Positions 5,083 through 6,508 of a stretch of DNA of 6,508 nt are shown here, piece after piece. The notes under the pieces were generated by a model. That model was given only the letters and a program-made list of their open reading frames with translations, was not told the DNA's origin and did no database searches. The stretch comes from CAZTDD01 sp964612675 (GTDB lineage: Bacteria; Hinthialibacterota; Hinthialibacteria; Hinthialibacterales; JAKPRU01). Numbering within the stretch: position 1 is the first letter of the stretch; each line of letters opens with the position of its first letter. The stretch spans positions 1 to 6,508 of the forward strand of contig CAZTDD010000208.1 in assembly GCA_964612675.1 (NCBI GenBank), in the 5' to 3' direction. The position numbers and the translations under genes are program-made.

Positions 5083-5730
5083 ATGTGGTTGCGCGAACGG
5101 CTTCTGTTTTTTACTAATTTTCGGAAACGATTTCACGACACCGGTGCTATTATGCCCAGTTCCCGTGTGCTGGCGAAAGCCATGGTGGCGGGGATGGGGA
5201 CATCGAATGATCCCCGGAAAATACTCGAGGTCGGGCCGGGCACAGGATCGTTTACTTGGGAGATCATTCCTTTACTCGGGCCGAACGACGAACTTCATCT
5301 CTGTGAAATCAATCCGGACCTTCTGTCCTTCCTTCAGCGCAAAATCGAAGAGAACCCCGAATTCGTTGATCATCGACATCAGATCGTCTACCACAATTGC
5401 CCAATTCAAGATCTCGACCCCGCCCTTTCCTTTCATCATATCGTTTCAGGCCTTCCTTTCAACAATTTCAGACCGGAGCTGGTAGAGGAAATCCTCGATA
5501 GCTACAAACGGCGACTGTTGCCGGGTGGAACAGCGCGGATCTTTGAGTACCTCGCGGTTCGCCACGCGAAAATGCCTTTCGCCGACGATCAGGAACGGGA
5601 TCGCCTCAAGAGAATTTCCTCCATCATGAAAGAAATCTGCGGACAGTACGCAGTCTTCAAGCGGATCATATGGCTCAATTTCCCTCCGGGCATCGCGTGG
5701 TGTCTCTCTTTTGACGGCGCGGTGCGGTAG
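5083..5730 (+). CDS. SAM-dependent methyltransferase, PmtA/KsgA-like
   Basis: A 215-aa class I Rossmann-fold methyltransferase. The N-terminus (NFRKRFHDTGAIMPSSRVLAKAM, ~12-34) is the segment shared by rRNA adenine dimethylases and PmtA-type phospholipid N-methyltransferases. Motif I is EVGPGTG (49-55), the acidic ribose-binding residue is E75 (LCEINPDLL), and motif III is PIQDLD (107-112). The motif IV position reads VSGLPFNNF (121-129). SGLPF rather than the NLPY of KsgA favours the PmtA-like phospholipid methyltransferase group, which methylates phosphatidylethanolamine at the membrane. The C-terminus (RIIWLNFPPGIAW) also suits that group. The length matches PmtA-type enzymes (~200 aa) and is shorter than KsgA (~270). 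It stands alone between two TA modules, with AAAGGAGAGG and CAAGG upstream of the ATG. Substrate is not certain. Confidence 0.75.
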   Translation: MWLRERLLFFTNFRKRFHDTGAIMPSSRVLAKAMVAGMGTSNDPRKILEVGPGTGSFTWEIIPLLGPNDELHLCEINPDLLSFLQRKIEENPEFVDHRHQIVYHNCPIQDLDPALSFHHIVSGLPFNNFRPELVEEILDSYKRRLLPGGTARIFEYLAVRHAKMPFADDQERDRLKRISSIMKEICGQYAVFKRIIWLNFPPGIAWCLSFDGAVR

Positions 5731-5739
5731 GATTAGCAT
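5711..5739 (+). promoter_or_regulatory. Candidate promoter of the Phd-RelE operon
   Basis: TTGACG (5711-5716, 5/6 match) and TAGCAT (5734-5739, 4/6) are 17 bp apart. The -35 lies in the last codons of the methyltransferase gene. Transcription would start near 5746, giving a ~67-nt leader. Confidence 0.5.
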
Positions 5740-5742
5740 AGT

Positions 5743-5770
5743 AAAGCGGTATCGAGATCGAGAAAGCGGT
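5743..5770 (+). promoter_or_regulatory. Paired AAAGCGGT boxes (candidate antitoxin operator)
   Basis: AAAGCGGT occurs at 5743-5750 and again at 5763-5770, exactly 20 bp apart (about two helical turns). Between them is ATCGAGATCGAG, a 6-bp tandem repeat. The boxes sit at and just after the predicted transcription start, a fitting place for autorepression by the downstream Phd-like antitoxin. Known Phd sites are usually palindromic, so binding is unproven. Confidence 0.4.
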
Positions 5771-5812
5771 CACGATATGCACGTTCTGAATATGGAGAGG
5801 GAAAACAGAACA

Positions 5813-6082
5813 ATGTCGCAGAGTATTCCCTTATCAGATGTCCACGATCGATTGAAGGAATTACCGAGAGAACTTGCCGAAGCCCCTCATACTGTGGCTA
5901 TTACAAGCGCAGGTAAACCCGTGCTCGCCGTTATGCGCTGGGAAGACTATCAGTCCGTCCTTGAAACACTTCAGATCATAGAAAGTAAGGACCTGATGCA
6001 TTCACTTCAACAGAGCATCCGGGACATCGCTGAAGAAAGAACCGTTCCCTGGGAAACGGTCCGTGTCTCAATTGATGAATGA
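5813..6082 (+). CDS. Phd/YefM-type antitoxin
   Basis: An 89-aa antitoxin. The N-terminal part, IPLSDVHDRLKELPRELAEAPHTVAITSAGKPVLAVMRWEDYQSVLETL (residues 5-52), follows the Phd/YefM fold: a strand, a helix ending near LPREL, then the V.IT..GKPVL.V strand-turn-strand and the W/EDY helix. This domain dimerises and binds operator DNA. The C-terminal tail (~55-89) would wrap the toxin. The start at 5813 is chosen for GGAGAGGG (5794-5801), 11 bases upstream; in-frame ATGs further up lack such a site, and one would begin inside the methyltransferase gene. Its TGA overlaps the toxin ATG as ATGA (6079-6082), so the pair is coupled. Neutralisation of the RelE-like protein is inferred from family and position. 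Confidence 0.85.
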   Translation: MSQSIPLSDVHDRLKELPRELAEAPHTVAITSAGKPVLAVMRWEDYQSVLETLQIIESKDLMHSLQQSIRDIAEERTVPWETVRVSIDE

Positions 6083-6393
6083 CCTACAGTATTGTCGTCA
6101 CTGAAACGGCTCTTTCTATGCTGGACGCGATCCAAGACTGCCGCCTGAAGCGCCTTATACGAAATCGAATCGATAGACTTGCAAGTCAACCCGACCAACA
6201 GGGAAAGCCTTTGGTTGGACCGCTCAGAGGCCTTTACAGTGTCCGAACCGGCGGTCGGTATCGTATTATTTATAAGGTCTTTCAGCAAAAGGTTGTGGTG
6301 TTCGTTGTAGCTATAGGCATTCGTAAAGACCAAGACAGGAAAGACATTTACACTGTGGCGAGAAAACTTGCAGAGATGGAGAAATTGGAGTAA
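6079..6393 (+). CDS. RelE/ParE superfamily toxin
   Basis: A 104-aa basic protein with the RelE fold: strand YSIVVTETALSML (3-15), helices LKRLIRNRIDRLASQP (23-38), then the core strands GLYSVRTGGRYRIIYKV (51-67) and KVVVFVVAIGIRKDQDRKDIY (71-91). R56, R60 and R62 on the core strands, R82 and Y91 near the C-terminus match the layout of basic and aromatic residues that RelE-type toxins use to cut mRNA on the ribosome. The YRIIY and IGIRKD..DIY signatures favour RelE over gyrase-targeting ParE, though sequence alone cannot settle the target. The length is typical, with no truncation. It follows the Phd-like antitoxin with an ATGA overlap. Confidence 0.85.
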   Translation: MTYSIVVTETALSMLDAIQDCRLKRLIRNRIDRLASQPDQQGKPLVGPLRGLYSVRTGGRYRIIYKVFQQKVVVFVVAIGIRKDQDRKDIYTVARKLAEMEKLE

Positions 6394-6508
6394 CTCGAAG
6401 ACGTCTCCATTTACTTTCCTGAAAATTGAGGAATCGCTGTCCTATCGCTGACCCAGCGGTTCCGCAACTTAGTTTATTCTCGCGCTGTAAATTATAGCGG
6501 TCCATAGA
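6394..6508. other. Gene-free right edge
   Basis: No gene is supported in the last 115 bases. Two weak hairpins are present: TTCCT/AGGAA (6416-6433) and CGCTG/CAGCG (6446-6458). Neither has a following T-run. ATAGCGGTCC at 6494-6503 repeats 4805-4814, at the stop of the HicA-like gene. Confidence 0.4.

Noticed and set aside
6446..6458. CGCTG/CAGCG hairpin as terminator of phd-relE
   Set aside because: Only 5 bp, no T-run after it, and about 50 bp past the stop codon.

Overview
This 6.5-kb window is bacterial. It has dense, mostly co-directional genes, Shine-Dalgarno-like sites, sigma70-like promoters and several ATGA stop/start overlaps. Base composition is moderate to slightly GC-rich. The gene families (YprB-type RNase H-fold nuclease, XerC/D recombinase, PmtA/KsgA-like methyltransferase, type II toxin-antitoxin pairs) do not fix the phylum. 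The GC-rich interspersed repeat array at the left edge and the many toxin-antitoxin genes recall uncultivated Gram-negative lineages with repeat-rich genomes (PVC or Hydrogenedentota/Sumerlaeota-like). That is an impression only.

Layout. 1-180: a mosaic of short GC-rich repeats. It contains two diverged copies of a ~60-nt module, each with a hairpin (GAGCCGT/ACGGCTC arms) and a second small stem whose differences between copies are compensatory. 193-225: a good sigma70-like promoter with a 13-bp palindrome over its -35 box. 257-2033: a YprB-like nuclease with a C-terminal helical repeat region, then a small three-helix membrane protein. 2064-3145: a probable 45-codon ORF whose stop overlaps the start of a complete Xer-type tyrosine recombinase. 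A strong GC hairpin lies inside the small ORF.

3213-6393 is a toxin-antitoxin cluster. The first module, on the minus strand, pairs a ribbon-helix-helix antitoxin with a DUF3368/PIN-like toxin. A divergent 258-bp gap separates it from a plus-strand pair: an unrecognised, HicB-like 108-aa protein and a long HicA-like protein. Next comes a ~270-bp gap, a PmtA/KsgA-like SAM methyltransferase, and finally a Phd/YefM-RelE pair. Its candidate promoter starts inside the methyltransferase gene, followed by two AAAGCGGT boxes exactly 20 bp apart.

The three modules probably each regulate themselves. A Xer recombinase, an interspersed repeat array and three unrelated TA modules within 6.5 kb suggest an accessory or plastic chromosomal region, but I see no convincing attachment sites or transposase. 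The most original signals are the covarying repeat modules at 12-155, the atypical HicB-like/HicA-like pair, and the small coupled ORF upstream of the recombinase.
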